Notes: generated by a model from the letters alone, not told the origin. A stretch of 58,017 nt of DNA from Streptomyces spinoverrucosus (GCF_006539505.1 NZ_BJND01000058.1:1-58017); one strand, 5' to 3'. Numbered from the stretch's first letter, positions 34,519 through 43,613 are shown. Translations and numbers: made by a program.

Positions 34519-35994
34519 ATGGCCACTGACGACCGGCACGACGTCACCCGCTCCGTCGCCCCGACCGGCCGACTCCCTGACGATCACGTCATCGTCATCT
34601 GCGGGGCGACCGGCGACCTGGCGCGGCGCAAGCTGCTGCCCGGGCTGTTCCATCTGGCCAGGGCGGGACTGCTGCCCACGAGGTACCGCATCGTCGGCTC
34701 GGCGCCCGCCGCCGACTCCGTCGGCGACGAGGAGTTCCGCGAGCAGGCCCGGCAGGCAGTCGACCGGTTCGGCCGGGCGGCGCCCGAAGGGCCCCAGTGG
34801 CAGGCGTTCGAGGAGGCGCTGTCGTTCGGGGCCGCCGACCCCGGCGATCCGGCCCCGCTCCTGGCCGCCGTGCGGGAGGCCGAGCGCGCCGTCGGTGGCA
34901 GCCCTCGGCGGCTGTTCCATCTCGCCGTGCCGCCGGTCGCGTTCGGCTCCGTCGTCAAGATGCTCGGCGCGACCGGGCTGGCCGAGGGTGCCCGGGTGAT
35001 TGTGGAGAAGCCGTTCGGCACGGATCTCGCCTCGGCCCGCGTCCTCAACGACACCCTGCACGCCGTCTTCGACGAGTCCCGCGTCTTCCGCATCGACCAC
35101 TTCCTCGGCAAGGAGTCCGTCGACAACATCCTGGCGCTGCGCTTCGCCAACGGGCTGTTCGAGCCGGTGTGGAACCGCGAGCACATCAGCCATGTGCAGA
35201 TCGACGTCCCTGAGAGCATCGACATCCAGGGGCGCGCCGGGTTCTTCGAGGGCACCGGCACCTTCCGGGACATGATCGTCACGCATCTCTTCCAGCTGCT
35301 CGGCTTCGTGGCGATGGAGCCTCCGTCGGCGCTCGACGCGCGCTCTCTGCGGGAGGAGAAGGACAAGGTCTTCCGCAGTCTGCGGCCTCTGGATCCGGCG
35401 CAGGTGGTGCGTGGTCAGTACGAGGGCTACCGCAACGAGCCGGGTGTCGCCCCCGCCTCCGACACCGAGACCTTCGCCGCGCTCCGGGTCGAGATCGACA
35501 ACTGGCGCTGGGCGGGAGTGCCCTTCTACCTCCGCTCCGGCAAGGCGCTGGCCGAGGGGCGGCACATGGTCACCCTCACGTTCCGGCAGCCACCCCTGCG
35601 CATGTTCCGGGCGGCCGCCCACGACAGCGCGGCGGCCCGCTCCGACACGCTCGCCATCGACTTCGACGACCCCGGCCGGATCACCGCGCGCTTCCTGGCG
35701 AAGGAACCCGGCCCCGAGATGCGGCTGGGCACGGCCGAGATGGTCTTCGACTACGCCGGCTCCTTCGCCCAGGACCACGCTCTGGAGGCCTACGAGCACC
35801 TGATCCTGGAGGCGATGCTGGGCGATCAGTCCCTTTTCACCAGCGCCGACGGCATCAATCGCCTGTGGGAGGTCTCCGAGCCCCTGCTGAAGGATCCGCC
35901 GCCGGTCGAGCCGTACACTCCGGGGTCCTGGGGGCCGGAGAGCATCCAGCGGCTCGTACGGCCCCACCACTGGTATCTGCCGGACGGGCGGTGA
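34519..35994 (+). CDS. zwf: Glucose-6-phosphate 1-dehydrogenase
   Basis: 491 residues from the ATG of MATDDRHDVTRS. The NADP-binding motif is CGATGDLARRKLLPGLF. The substrate-binding signature is RIDHFLGKESVDN, with catalytic His and Lys. IVEKPFGTDLASA and GRAGFFEGTGTFRDMIVTHLFQL are conserved. It makes 6-phosphogluconolactone and NADPH, the entry to the pentose phosphate path. The next gene (beta-phosphoglucomutase) begins three bases after its stop. In this unit it would take glucose 6-phosphate produced from disaccharide phosphorolysis. This is a second-type zwf, not the usual opcA/tal-linked one. Confidence 0.95.
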   Translation: MATDDRHDVTRSVAPTGRLPDDHVIVICGATGDLARRKLLPGLFHLARAGLLPTRYRIVGSAPAADSVGDEEFREQARQAVDRFGRAAPEGPQWQAFEEALSFGAADPGDPAPLLAAVREAERAVGGSPRRLFHLAVPPVAFGSVVKMLGATGLAEGARVIVEKPFGTDLASARVLNDTLHAVFDESRVFRIDHFLGKESVDNILALRFANGLFEPVWNREHISHVQIDVPESIDIQGRAGFFEGTGTFRDMIVTHLFQLLGFVAMEPPSALDARSLREEKDKVFRSLRPLDPAQVVRGQYEGYRNEPGVAPASDTETFAALRVEIDNWRWAGVPFYLRSGKALAEGRHMVTLTFRQPPLRMFRAAAHDSAAARSDTLAIDFDDPGRITARFLAKEPGPEMRLGTAEMVFDYAGSFAQDHALEAYEHLILEAMLGDQSLFTSADGINRLWEVSEPLLKDPPPVEPYTPGSWGPESIQRLVRPHHWYLPDGR

Positions 35995-35997
35995 GCC

Positions 35998-36744
35998 ATG
36001 CTGGGCCTTCCCGATCACATCCGTGCCTGTCTGTTCGACCTCGACGGCGTGCTGACGCAGACCGCGAAGGTCCACGCCGCCGCCTGGAAGGAGACGTTCG
36101 ACGCCTTTCTTCGGCAACGCGCCGAACGGGAGGGTGCCACCTTCGTGCCCTTCGACGCCGTCAAGGACTACGACGACTACGTGGACGGACGACCCCGCCA
36201 GGACGGCGTACGCACCTTTCTCGCGTCGCGCGGCATCGAACTGCCCGAGGGCTCACCCGACGACGGGCCGGACCGGGAGACCGTGCACGGTGTGGGCAAC
36301 CGCAAGAACGAGCTGGTGCTGCGCATGATCCGCGAGCATGGTGTGGAGGCGTACGAGGGGTCGGTGGCCTTTGTGCGGGCGGCTCGGGAGGCCGGGCTGC
36401 GGCGCGCCGTGGTCTCCTCCAGCGCCAACTGCCGTGACGTGTTGATCGCGGCCGGTATCGAGGATCTGTTCGAAGGGCGTGTGGACGGCATCACCACGCG
36501 CGAGCAGGGGCTGCGCGGCAAGCCCGCGCCCGACACCTATCTCGCCGGTGCCCGTCTCCTCGACGTCGATCCCGGCGCGGCGGCGGTGTTCGAGGACGCC
36601 CTGGCCGGTGTGGAGGCGGGGCGGGCCGGGCACTTCGGTGTCGTCGTGGGCGTCGACCGGGTCGGCCAGGCCGCGGAGCTGCGCCGGCACGGGGCGGACC
36701 TCGTCGTGACCGACCTCGCCCAGTTGCTGGAGGGATCGCGGTGA
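35998..36744 (+). CDS. pgmB: Beta-phosphoglucomutase-type HAD phosphatase
   Basis: 248 residues. HAD motif I CLFDLDGVLTQTAKVHAAAW has the Asp nucleophile and the Asp+2. Motif II VVSSSANC and motif III/IV AAVFEDALAGVEAG are present. The cap insert (DYVDGRPRQDGVRTFLASRG) is that of beta-phosphoglucomutases. It converts beta-glucose 1-phosphate to glucose 6-phosphate, the step between the following GH65 phosphorylase and zwf. Its stop overlaps the next start (GTGA), showing translational coupling. Confidence 0.94.
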   Translation: MLGLPDHIRACLFDLDGVLTQTAKVHAAAWKETFDAFLRQRAEREGATFVPFDAVKDYDDYVDGRPRQDGVRTFLASRGIELPEGSPDDGPDRETVHGVGNRKNELVLRMIREHGVEAYEGSVAFVRAAREAGLRRAVVSSSANCRDVLIAAGIEDLFEGRVDGITTREQGLRGKPAPDTYLAGARLLDVDPGAAAVFEDALAGVEAGRAGHFGVVVGVDRVGQAAELRRHGADLVVTDLAQLLEGSR

Positions 36745-39134
36745 TCAGCCACCCGTCCTTCGCCTGTGAGTCCTGGTGCCTGCGCGAGACCGAGCTGAGC
36801 CTCGACGTCCTCGCCCAGAGCGAGTCCGTGTTCGCCCTGGCCAACGGGCACATCGGCTGGCGCGGCAACCTCGACGAGGGGGAACCGCACGGGCTGCCCG
36901 GCGCGTACCTGAACGGGGTGCACGAGGTGCATCCGCTGCCGTATGCCGAGGCGGGCTACGGCTACCCGGAGTCCGGCCAGACGGCCATCAACGTCACCGA
37001 CGGCAAGATCATCCGACTGCTGGTCGACGACGAGCCGTTCGACCTGCGCTACGGCGAACTCGTCGCCCATGAGCGGGTGCTGGACTTCCGTACCGGTGTG
37101 CTGAGCAGGACCGTCGACTGGATCAGCCCGGCCGGGACCGGGGTCCGCGTCGTCTCCCGCCGTCTGGTGTCCTTCACCCAGCGGGCGATCGCCGCCGTGG
37201 AGTACCTGGTGGAGCCGCTCGACACGCCGGTCACCGTGGCCGTCCAGTCGGAGCTGGTGGCCAATGAGCAGCTCCCTGGCACCTCCGGCGATCCCCGGGT
37301 CTCCGCGGTGATCGACGCACCGCTGCGGGCGGAGGAGGACTTCGCTCAGGGCACCCGGCTGCGTCTGCTGCACTGCACCGGCCACAGCGTCCAGCGGGTG
37401 GGTGCCGCGGCCGACCACCTCGTGGAGGGGCCCGACGGCACGTCCTGGTCGGCCGAGAGCGAACCCGACGTCAGCCGTCTCACCGTCACGGCCACCCTGG
37501 CCCCTGGGCAGCGACTGCGGCTGGTCAAGTTCGTGGCGTACGGCTGGTCGGCGCAGCGGTCGCTGCCCGCCGTCCGGGACCAGGTGGAGGGCGCGGTCGC
37601 GGCCGCCCGCAGTTCCGGGTGGGAGGGCCTGCTCGCCGAACAGCGGGCCTACCTCGACGACTTCTGGTCCCGGGCGGACGTCGAGGTGGACGGCGACGAG
37701 GAGATCCAGCAGGCCGTCCGCTTCGCGCTGTTCCACGTGCTGCAGGCGGCAGCTCGGGCCGAGCGGCGCGCCGTACCGGCCAAGGGGCTGACCGGTACCG
37801 GCTATGACGGGCACGCGTTCTGGGACTCGGAGTCGTTCGTGCTGCCACTCCTCACCTTCACGGCTCCGCACGCCGTCGCCTCGGCGCTGCGCTGGCGGCA
37901 CGAGACCCTGCCCGCGGCGCTGGAGCGGGCCCGCCAGCTCGGTCTGGCGGGAGCCGCCTTCCCCTGGCGGACCATCACCGGCGCGGAGTGCTCCGGCTAC
38001 TGGCCGGCCGGCACGGCCGCATTCCACGTCAACGCGGACATCGCCAACGCGGTGGTGCGGTACGTGACCGCCACGGGTGACGAGGAGTTCGAGCGAGGGC
38101 CGGGCCTGGAGCTGCTGGTGCACACCGCCCGGCTGTGGCATTCGCTGGGCTGTCGGGACTCCGCGGGCGTCTTCCACATCGACGGGATCACGGGGCCGGA
38201 CGAGTACAGTGCCATCGCCCGCGACAACCTCTACACCAACGTGATGGCACGCCGGAATCTGGAGGCCGCCGCAGCCTGCGTGCTCCGGTACCCCGAAGAG
38301 GCGGCGCGCCTCGGGGCGTCGACCGAGGAGGCCTCCGCCTGGCAGGACGCCGCGGCCCGCATGGCCGTGCCGTACAACGACCGGCTCGGTGTGCACGAGC
38401 AGTCGGCGGGCTTCACGACCCTCGAACGGTGGGACTTCGAGGCGACGCAACCGGAGCAGTACCCCCTGCTGCTGCACTTCCCCTACTTCGACCTCTACCG
38501 CAAGCAGGTCGTCAAACAGGCCGATCTCGTCCTGGCCATGCTGACCTGCCCAGACGCCTTCACCGACGAGGAGAAGGCCCGGAACTTCGCCTACTACGAG
38601 GCCCTCACCGTCCGGGACTCCTCCCTCTCCGCCTGCTGCCAGGCCGTCCTCGCCGCCGAGACCGGGCATCTTCCACTCGCCTGGGACTACGTGGCCGAGG
38701 CCGCCCTGATGGACCTGCAGGACCTGGAGCACAACACCCGCGACGGGCTGCACATCGCCTCCCTCGCGGGCACGTGGATCGCCCTGGTGCTGGGGCTGGG
38801 AGGCATGCGCCAGCACGGTGGCGCCGGTGCCGGGGAGCCGGTGGTGGGGTTTGCCCCTCGCCTCCCCGGACAGCTGGTCCGGCTCGCTTTCACCGTGCTG
38901 GTCCGGGGCCGCAGACTGCGGGTGGAGATCCGCAACGGCACGGCACGCTACGTCCTTCTGGGGGGCGAACCTCTGGAACTCCTCCACCACGGCGAACCGT
39001 TCACCGTCACTGCGGACGACCCGACCGAGCGTGCCATCCCGCCCGCGCCCTCACGACCGGAGCCTCGGCAGCCGCGGGGGCGTGAACCCGTGCGGCGCGA
39101 GCAGACCCGGTCAGGTGGTGTCCGGTACCTCTAA
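36741..39134 (+). CDS. GH65 family disaccharide phosphorylase (trehalose/maltose/kojibiose type)
   Basis: 797 residues from GTG overlapping the pgmB stop. The catalytic acid lies in ITGPDEYSAIARDN (Glu of GPDEY). Conserved FANGHIGWRGN-like N-terminus, GYDGHAFWDSESFVLP and FPYFDLYRKQVVKQADLVLAM match GH65 phosphorylases, which split alpha-glucosyl disaccharides with phosphate to give beta-glucose 1-phosphate. The pgmB neighbour confirms a phosphorylase rather than a hydrolase. Trehalose is the usual suggestion in actinobacteria; the exact sugar is not decided by sequence. It has no signal peptide and is cytosolic. Confidence 0.93.
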   Translation: MISHPSFACESWCLRETELSLDVLAQSESVFALANGHIGWRGNLDEGEPHGLPGAYLNGVHEVHPLPYAEAGYGYPESGQTAINVTDGKIIRLLVDDEPFDLRYGELVAHERVLDFRTGVLSRTVDWISPAGTGVRVVSRRLVSFTQRAIAAVEYLVEPLDTPVTVAVQSELVANEQLPGTSGDPRVSAVIDAPLRAEEDFAQGTRLRLLHCTGHSVQRVGAAADHLVEGPDGTSWSAESEPDVSRLTVTATLAPGQRLRLVKFVAYGWSAQRSLPAVRDQVEGAVAAARSSGWEGLLAEQRAYLDDFWSRADVEVDGDEEIQQAVRFALFHVLQAAARAERRAVPAKGLTGTGYDGHAFWDSESFVLPLLTFTAPHAVASALRWRHETLPAALERARQLGLAGAAFPWRTITGAECSGYWPAGTAAFHVNADIANAVVRYVTATGDEEFERGPGLELLVHTARLWHSLGCRDSAGVFHIDGITGPDEYSAIARDNLYTNVMARRNLEAAAACVLRYPEEAARLGASTEEASAWQDAAARMAVPYNDRLGVHEQSAGFTTLERWDFEATQPEQYPLLLHFPYFDLYRKQVVKQADLVLAMLTCPDAFTDEEKARNFAYYEALTVRDSSLSACCQAVLAAETGHLPLAWDYVAEAALMDLQDLEHNTRDGLHIASLAGTWIALVLGLGGMRQHGGAGAGEPVVGFAPRLPGQLVRLAFTVLVRGRRLRVEIRNGTARYVLLGGEPLELLHHGEPFTVTADDPTERAIPPAPSRPEPRQPRGREPVRREQTRSGGVRYL

Positions 39135-39483
39135 GTGCCCTTGGAAATGGCTACGAACAGGACGTCCGCCTCGGCCTCGGACGAGCCGTACACCGTGGCG
39201 GACGACGAGGCGCCCAGGACACGGGCCGAGGCGGTCGCCGTACGAGAGCGATCCTGCCGAGTGGGCCATATGGCGCCGCGAGCCGCTGCCGGACGGCGTG
39301 CTGGCCAGTCTGAACAGGGGGTTCGTGCTCCCGGAGGCGGACAGCAAGGGACGGCCCGGGTGGCAAGCAAGGCTGCGTCGGAGCCGGTGCCGGGGTCGGT
39401 GAGCGCGAAGCATCGGGTCAGTCCAAAATCCCTTGGCAGCGTCTCCACCGGAGACGGGCCCCTTTTCCGGACCAAGAAAACGA
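39135..39483. other. Gap with coding-like traces but no intact gene
   Basis: About 350 bases between the GH65 gene and the TetR gene. One plus-strand frame reads DPAEWAIWRREPLPDGVLAS and then LNRGFVLPEADSKGRPGW, which looks protein-like. It has no start with a ribosome binding site and is broken on both sides. It may be a remnant gene; family not recognised. Confidence 0.3.
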
Positions 39484-40176
39484 TCAAGGCCGGGTGAGTT
39501 TGGCGGCCACGGCATCGAGGACCCAGTCCAGGCCGGTCGCGAAGGATGCCTCAGCGTCCACGTCCGTGCCGTCGTACACGGCCTTGGTCAGCGCCGGGAA
39601 GCGGCCTGTGGCCAACATTCTCGTCAGATACGGGCCGGAGGCGCGCTGCCACTCGTACTTGGACAGGCCCGTGGCGCGCTCGGCCCGCAGGTTCGCGATC
39701 TCGCGCCTGATCGCGCCGGTGAAGTAGGAGCTGACGGTCTCCACGGCGCGCATGACGGTGTCGATGTCGGCGAGGTCGTCGAGGGCGGCCAGCGTGGCTT
39801 CGGCCACGGCGAGGCCGTTCGGGCCCAGAGTCGGGCGGCCGCCGAGCAGGTCGGCCAGCCATTCGTGCCGGAGAGCGGTCTGCCTGGTGCCGTTGGCGAG
39901 GTTGCGCAGCGCCTCCTGCCAGTCACTGGGTCGCCCCTCGGGGAGGATCTCGGCCTGGACTTCGTCCACCATGAGGTCGAGCAGCTCTTCCTTGGTGGAG
40001 ATGTATCCGTACAGCCGCATCGGGCCGGCGTTCAGCCGGGCGGCGACCTTGCGCAACGACACCGCCTCCAGCCCGCCCTCGTCGGCCAGCGCGATGGCGG
40101 CGGCGACGATCTGCTCCCGGTCGAGCGGCACGGGGCGAGGCGGCGGCTCCGGCCGGTCCCACACAGTCATGGTCAC
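39484..40176 (-). CDS. TetR family repressor with TetR-type C-terminal domain
   Basis: 230 residues; the start is GTG at 40176 or ATG at 40170. The N-terminal helix-turn-helix is GLEAVSLRKVAARLNAGPMRLYGYISTKEEL. The C-terminal domain of the TetR_C_1 type (ALRHEWLADLLGGRPTLGP, ALDDLADIDTVMRA) binds small molecules. It is divergent from the TetX-like monooxygenase with a 47-base shared promoter region carrying a palindrome, so it probably represses that gene and itself. Confidence 0.92.
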   Translation of the reverse strand: MTMTVWDRPEPPPRPVPLDREQIVAAAIALADEGGLEAVSLRKVAARLNAGPMRLYGYISTKEELLDLMVDEVQAEILPEGRPSDWQEALRNLANGTRQTALRHEWLADLLGGRPTLGPNGLAVAEATLAALDDLADIDTVMRAVETVSSYFTGAIRREIANLRAERATGLSKYEWQRASGPYLTRMLATGRFPALTKAVYDGTDVDAEASFATGLDWVLDAVAAKLTRP

Positions 40177-40208
40177 ACCGTTCTGCTGCGATGCATCGTA
40201 CTGAAGAA

Positions 40209-40219
40209 ATACAGTGTAT
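40209..40219. promoter_or_regulatory. Palindromic operator candidate between tetR and monooxygenase genes
   Basis: ATACAGTGTAT is a perfect odd palindrome (ATACA-G-TGTAT) four bases before the monooxygenase ATG and about 33 bases from the TetR start. It is AT-rich, and its position fits repression of the monooxygenase. No ribosome binding site precedes that ATG, so the mRNA may be leaderless or short-leadered. Confidence 0.55.
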
Positions 40220-40223
40220 CGAT

Positions 40224-41342
40224 ATGAGACACCGTATTGCCGTGGTCGGGAGCGGCCCTGCCGGCCTTACCTTCGCCCGTGTTCTGCACCGCCATGGCTA
40301 CCCCGTCACCGTCCTCGAACGCGATCCCGCCCCCGACGCCCGTCCTCCGGGCGGCACGCTGGACCTGCACGTGGGGCTGGGCCAGCTCGCGCTGGACAAG
40401 GCGGGGCTGCTGGCGGAGTTCCAGGCGTTGTCTCGTCCCGAGGGGCAGGCCATGCGCATCCTGGACCCGGACGGGACCGTCCTGCGCGACTGGCGCCCCC
40501 GTCCGGATGACCGGGCCAATCCTGAGATCGACCGCGGGCAACTCCGTGACATCTTGCTCGGCGAACTCGACGTCGAGTGGGGGCGGGCCGTGACGCAGGT
40601 AGTGCCGGGGACTCGTGATGGCGTACTGGCCCATTTCGCGGACGGGCGACAGGAGACGTTCGACCTCGTGGTCGGCGCGGACGGCGCCTGGTCCCGGATC
40701 CGCCCGGCAGTCTCGTCGGTGACGCCGCACTACACCGGCGTCACCTTGGTCGAAACCTCCCTCGACGACGTCGACACCCGCCATCCCGGCCTCGCCCGGT
40801 TGATCGGCGACGGTTCCGTGGCTGTGTACGGCGTGAACCGCGCACTCGTCGCCCAGCGCAACGGCGGCGGCCACGTCAAGGTATACGCCCAGTTCCGTGC
40901 GCCGCTGGACTGGCTCACGAACCTGGACCTGGCCGACGTCGAGGCCGTGCGATCAGGCCTGTTGGCTCTGTTCGACGGCTGGGCCGCTCCCGTCCTCGAT
41001 CTCCTCCGCCACGGCACCGCTTTCGTGTACCGCCCCCTCTACGTCCTGCCTGTGTCCCACACCTGGACCCACGTCCCCGGGGTGACACTCCTGGGCGACG
41101 CCGCCCATCTGATGCCCCCATTGGGGGCGGGCGCGAACCTGGCGATGTTGGAAGGCGCCGAACTCGCCGAGTCCATCGCCACCGACCCTGGAGATCTGGA
41201 CGAGGCCGTCCGCGCCTTCGAGGAACAGATGTGGGCACGGGCCGGCAGGTGGTCGAAGATCACGACGGCCGGTCTGGAACGCCTCGTGAGCCCGGACCCC
41301 GCCGAAGCTCTCGCGCTCTTCGACGAAGTCCAGCCATCCTGA
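40224..41342 (+). CDS. TetX-like FAD-dependent monooxygenase
   Basis: 372 residues. The FAD motif is RIAVVGSGPAGLTFARVL. DLVVGADGAWSRIR (DG motif) and GVTLLGDAAHLMPPLGAGANLAMLEGAELA (GD motif) are the class A flavoprotein hydroxylase marks. RPPGGTLDLHVGLGQLALDKAGL resembles tetracycline-degrading TetX and related resistance enzymes. It is controlled by the divergent TetR gene, the same regulatory plan as drug-inactivating enzymes. The substrate may be an aromatic antibiotic or metabolite; unproven. Confidence 0.92.
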   Translation: MRHRIAVVGSGPAGLTFARVLHRHGYPVTVLERDPAPDARPPGGTLDLHVGLGQLALDKAGLLAEFQALSRPEGQAMRILDPDGTVLRDWRPRPDDRANPEIDRGQLRDILLGELDVEWGRAVTQVVPGTRDGVLAHFADGRQETFDLVVGADGAWSRIRPAVSSVTPHYTGVTLVETSLDDVDTRHPGLARLIGDGSVAVYGVNRALVAQRNGGGHVKVYAQFRAPLDWLTNLDLADVEAVRSGLLALFDGWAAPVLDLLRHGTAFVYRPLYVLPVSHTWTHVPGVTLLGDAAHLMPPLGAGANLAMLEGAELAESIATDPGDLDEAVRAFEEQMWARAGRWSKITTAGLERLVSPDPAEALALFDEVQPS

Positions 41343-41419
41343 CCGGCAAGCGCAGAGCACCAGCACTAACAGCTCGTCACGGCTTCTCGGGACACCGCCG
41401 CCCCTTCCGGCGAAGCCAC

Positions 41420-41623
41420 CGTTAGACGAACGCACGGGTCCTGCACCGAACGGCCATCGCAGCGTCGAAGCTGACCTGAAGTCCCTCGACCTCGCCGAGG
41501 TGGGCCTGCACGAACGCGTGGAGGCCGTGGACGGCTCCCTCACCAGCGGCCGGACACCGGACGGGGCTGGTGTGTGACCGCCGCCTTCCCGGTCCTGGCG
41601 GCTGTGGCAGGATCGCTGACATG
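41420..41623 (+). pseudogene. C-terminal remnant of a NarL-partner sensor histidine kinase
   Basis: One frame reads EVGLHERVEAVDGSL then RTPDGAGV, matching the G-x-GL-x-G-(L/M)-x-ER-V-x-x-x-x-G motif at the end of HATPase domains of NarL-type kinases. A one-base shift then gives TAAFPVLAAVAGSLT and a stop that overlaps the response regulator ATG (ATGA), the usual operon join. The rest of the kinase is missing, so this is a truncated, shifted relic. Confidence 0.65.
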
Positions 41624-42312
41624 AACGGTGGCAGTGGTGGGAACAGGGCCCGGACCCGGGTGCTGATCGCGGACGACCAGGAGATGGTCCGCACCGGCTT
41701 CCGGCTGATCCTGGGCACCCAGCCCGACCTGGAGGTCATCGGCGAGGCCGCCGACGGCGCCGAGTGCGTCGAACTCGCCCGCCGACTGCGACCGGACGTG
41801 TGCCTGGTCGACATCCGCAGCCCAAACTGGACGGCCTGGAGGTCACCCGTGCCCTGGCCGGTCCGGGTGTCACGGACCCGCTGCGCGTCGTCGTAGTCAC
41901 CACCTTCGACCAGGACGACTACGCCTACACCGCCCTGCGCAACGGCGCCTGCGGATTCCTCCTCAAGGACGCCGCCTCCAACCTCCTCATCGAGGCCGTA
42001 CGGTCCGCCGCCCGCGGCGACGCCCTGGTCTCCCCCGCAGTGACCGTCCGGCTGCTCAAGCACCTCGCGGGGCAGCAGCCGACTGCACCCGCCCCGCATC
42101 CGCTGTCAGAGCGGGAGCTGGACGTCGTACGCCTGCTGGCGGTCGGGCGTACCAACCAGGAGATCTGCGAGCAGCTGTACCTGTCCCTGGGCACCGTCAA
42201 GACCCACCTGGCCAACATCAAGGACAAGCTCGGCGTCCGCAATCGCGTCGAGATCGCCGCCTGGGCCTGGGACACCGGCACCGTACGCGAACGCCAGGCC
42301 CCGCCCGCCTGA
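41621..42312 (+). pseudogene. NarL/LuxR-type response regulator, frameshifted
   Basis: It starts at an ATG in RTRVLIADDQEMVRTGFRL (acid pocket Asp pair). The phospho-acceptor region CLVDI breaks: the base T of the expected Met codon in CLVDIRMPKLDGLE is absent near 41819. After the shift the protein continues as LDGLEVTRALAG, VVVVTTFDQDDY, ACGFLLKDA, and the LuxR helix-turn-helix LSERELDVVRLLAVGRTNQEI with TVKTHLANIKDKLG. One base away from a complete regulator. With the kinase remnant upstream this was a two-component pair. Confidence 0.82.
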
Positions 42313-42462
42313 CGGCGCCCGGAGGGTGGTTCCGGGCGGCGTGGCCGTCGCCGTTCCCCGGATGCTGAGCACCAGCCCGCCGCCCCGATGTCCGCGCGTG
42401 CCTTCGAGGGAATCCGGGGCCGCCCGCGTGGCCCTGTGATCGGCGCGTGGTACGAGCATGAG

Positions 42463-43599
42463 ATGTCCACGCCCCCAGATCCGCGCGCGTCGCCGCACGG
42501 ACGCCTGAGCGGTGGGGAGACGCCGGTGCCGCGCATGCTGCGGACCGCGGCCGCGTATTCCTGGCGGATCCTCGCCGTCGGCATCGTCGTCCGGTTCGCC
42601 TTCTCCGTACTGGGGCAGTTTCATCGCATCGCCGTCGCCGTCTTCCTCGGCCTCGTCATCACCGCCCTGCTCCGGCCCGTGGCCGAACTCTTCGCCCGTG
42701 TCATGCCACGGCCGCTCGCGGTCGCGGCCGCGCTCGTCGGCGGGGTCGTCCTCATCCTCGGAGTGCTGACCCTGGTGGGTGAGACCGTGGCGGGCCAGCG
42801 GACCGGACTGGAACGAGAGTTCGTGTCGGGGATCGACCGGATCGAGCGCAGGCTGGAAGAACCACCGTTCCGGCTTTCCCCCGGTGTGTTCGACGACCTG
42901 CAGTCCCGGATCGGCAAGGCCCTGTCGAGCCACCGCTCCACCATCATCAGTACGGCGCTCAGCGGTGCGAGCCGACTGCTGGAGGTGCTGACCGTCCTCG
43001 CCCTGGCGCTGTTCTGCGCGGTGTTCTTCACGCACTCCGGCGACCGGCAGTGGCGGTGGGTGTGCGGGCAGCTCCCCGCCGCGGCTCGGGACCGTTTCAC
43101 GGTCGCCGGTGCGGCCGCCTGGCGGACCTTCACCGGTTACACGCACGGCATCGTGCTCGTGGCCGTGACCAACGCGGTCCTGGTGGGCCTCGCCCTGTTC
43201 GCCCTGGGCGTGCCGCTCGCCGTGCCGTTGGCGCTGCTGGAGTTCTTCGCCGCCTTCATCCCGCTGATCGGCTCGCCGATCGCCCTCGCGGTCGCGGCCG
43301 TTGTCGCACTCGCGGCGAAGGGGCCGTTGATCGCCCTGGTGGTCGTGGCCCTGATCGTGGTCATCGGACAGATCGAGGGGCATCTGCTGCACCCCCTCGT
43401 GATGAGCTGGGCGGTCCGGCTGCACCCGGTGGTGGTCGCCCTGTCGGTCGTCGGGGGCGCGGTCGCGGCGGGGGTGATCGGCGCGGTGGTGGCCGTACCG
43501 CTGGTTGCCGTGGTGTGGTCGGTGTATCAGGCGCTGGTGGGGCGTGAGGGGGCCACGGAGGGGCGCCTCGGGGCGCGGGGGAAGGACAGCGGCCCCTAG
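42463..43599 (+). CDS. AI-2E family (PerM/UPF0118) transporter
   Basis: 378 residues from the ATG of MSTPPDPRASPHG; the binding site is weak, so the start may differ. Around eight membrane helices follow the family pattern: AVFLGLVITALLRPVAELF, AVGGVVLILGVLTLV-like second segment, TALSGASRLLEVLTVLALALFC, GYTHGIVLVAVTNAVLVGLAL, LEFFAAFIPLIGSPIALA and EGHLLHPLVMSWAVRLHP. Members export small molecules or Na+/H+; the substrate here is unknown. A hairpin follows the stop. Confidence 0.9.
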   Translation: MSTPPDPRASPHGRLSGGETPVPRMLRTAAAYSWRILAVGIVVRFAFSVLGQFHRIAVAVFLGLVITALLRPVAELFARVMPRPLAVAAALVGGVVLILGVLTLVGETVAGQRTGLEREFVSGIDRIERRLEEPPFRLSPGVFDDLQSRIGKALSSHRSTIISTALSGASRLLEVLTVLALALFCAVFFTHSGDRQWRWVCGQLPAAARDRFTVAGAAAWRTFTGYTHGIVLVAVTNAVLVGLALFALGVPLAVPLALLEFFAAFIPLIGSPIALAVAAVVALAAKGPLIALVVVALIVVIGQIEGHLLHPLVMSWAVRLHPVVVALSVVGGAVAAGVIGAVVAVPLVAVVWSVYQALVGREGATEGRLGARGKDSGP

Positions 43600-43613
43600 C
43601 AATCGGTCCGAGA

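Noticed and set aside
36537..38990. Minus-strand frame of about 817 codons over the GH65 gene
   Set aside because: It is an antisense shadow; the plus strand encodes a complete GH65 phosphorylase.
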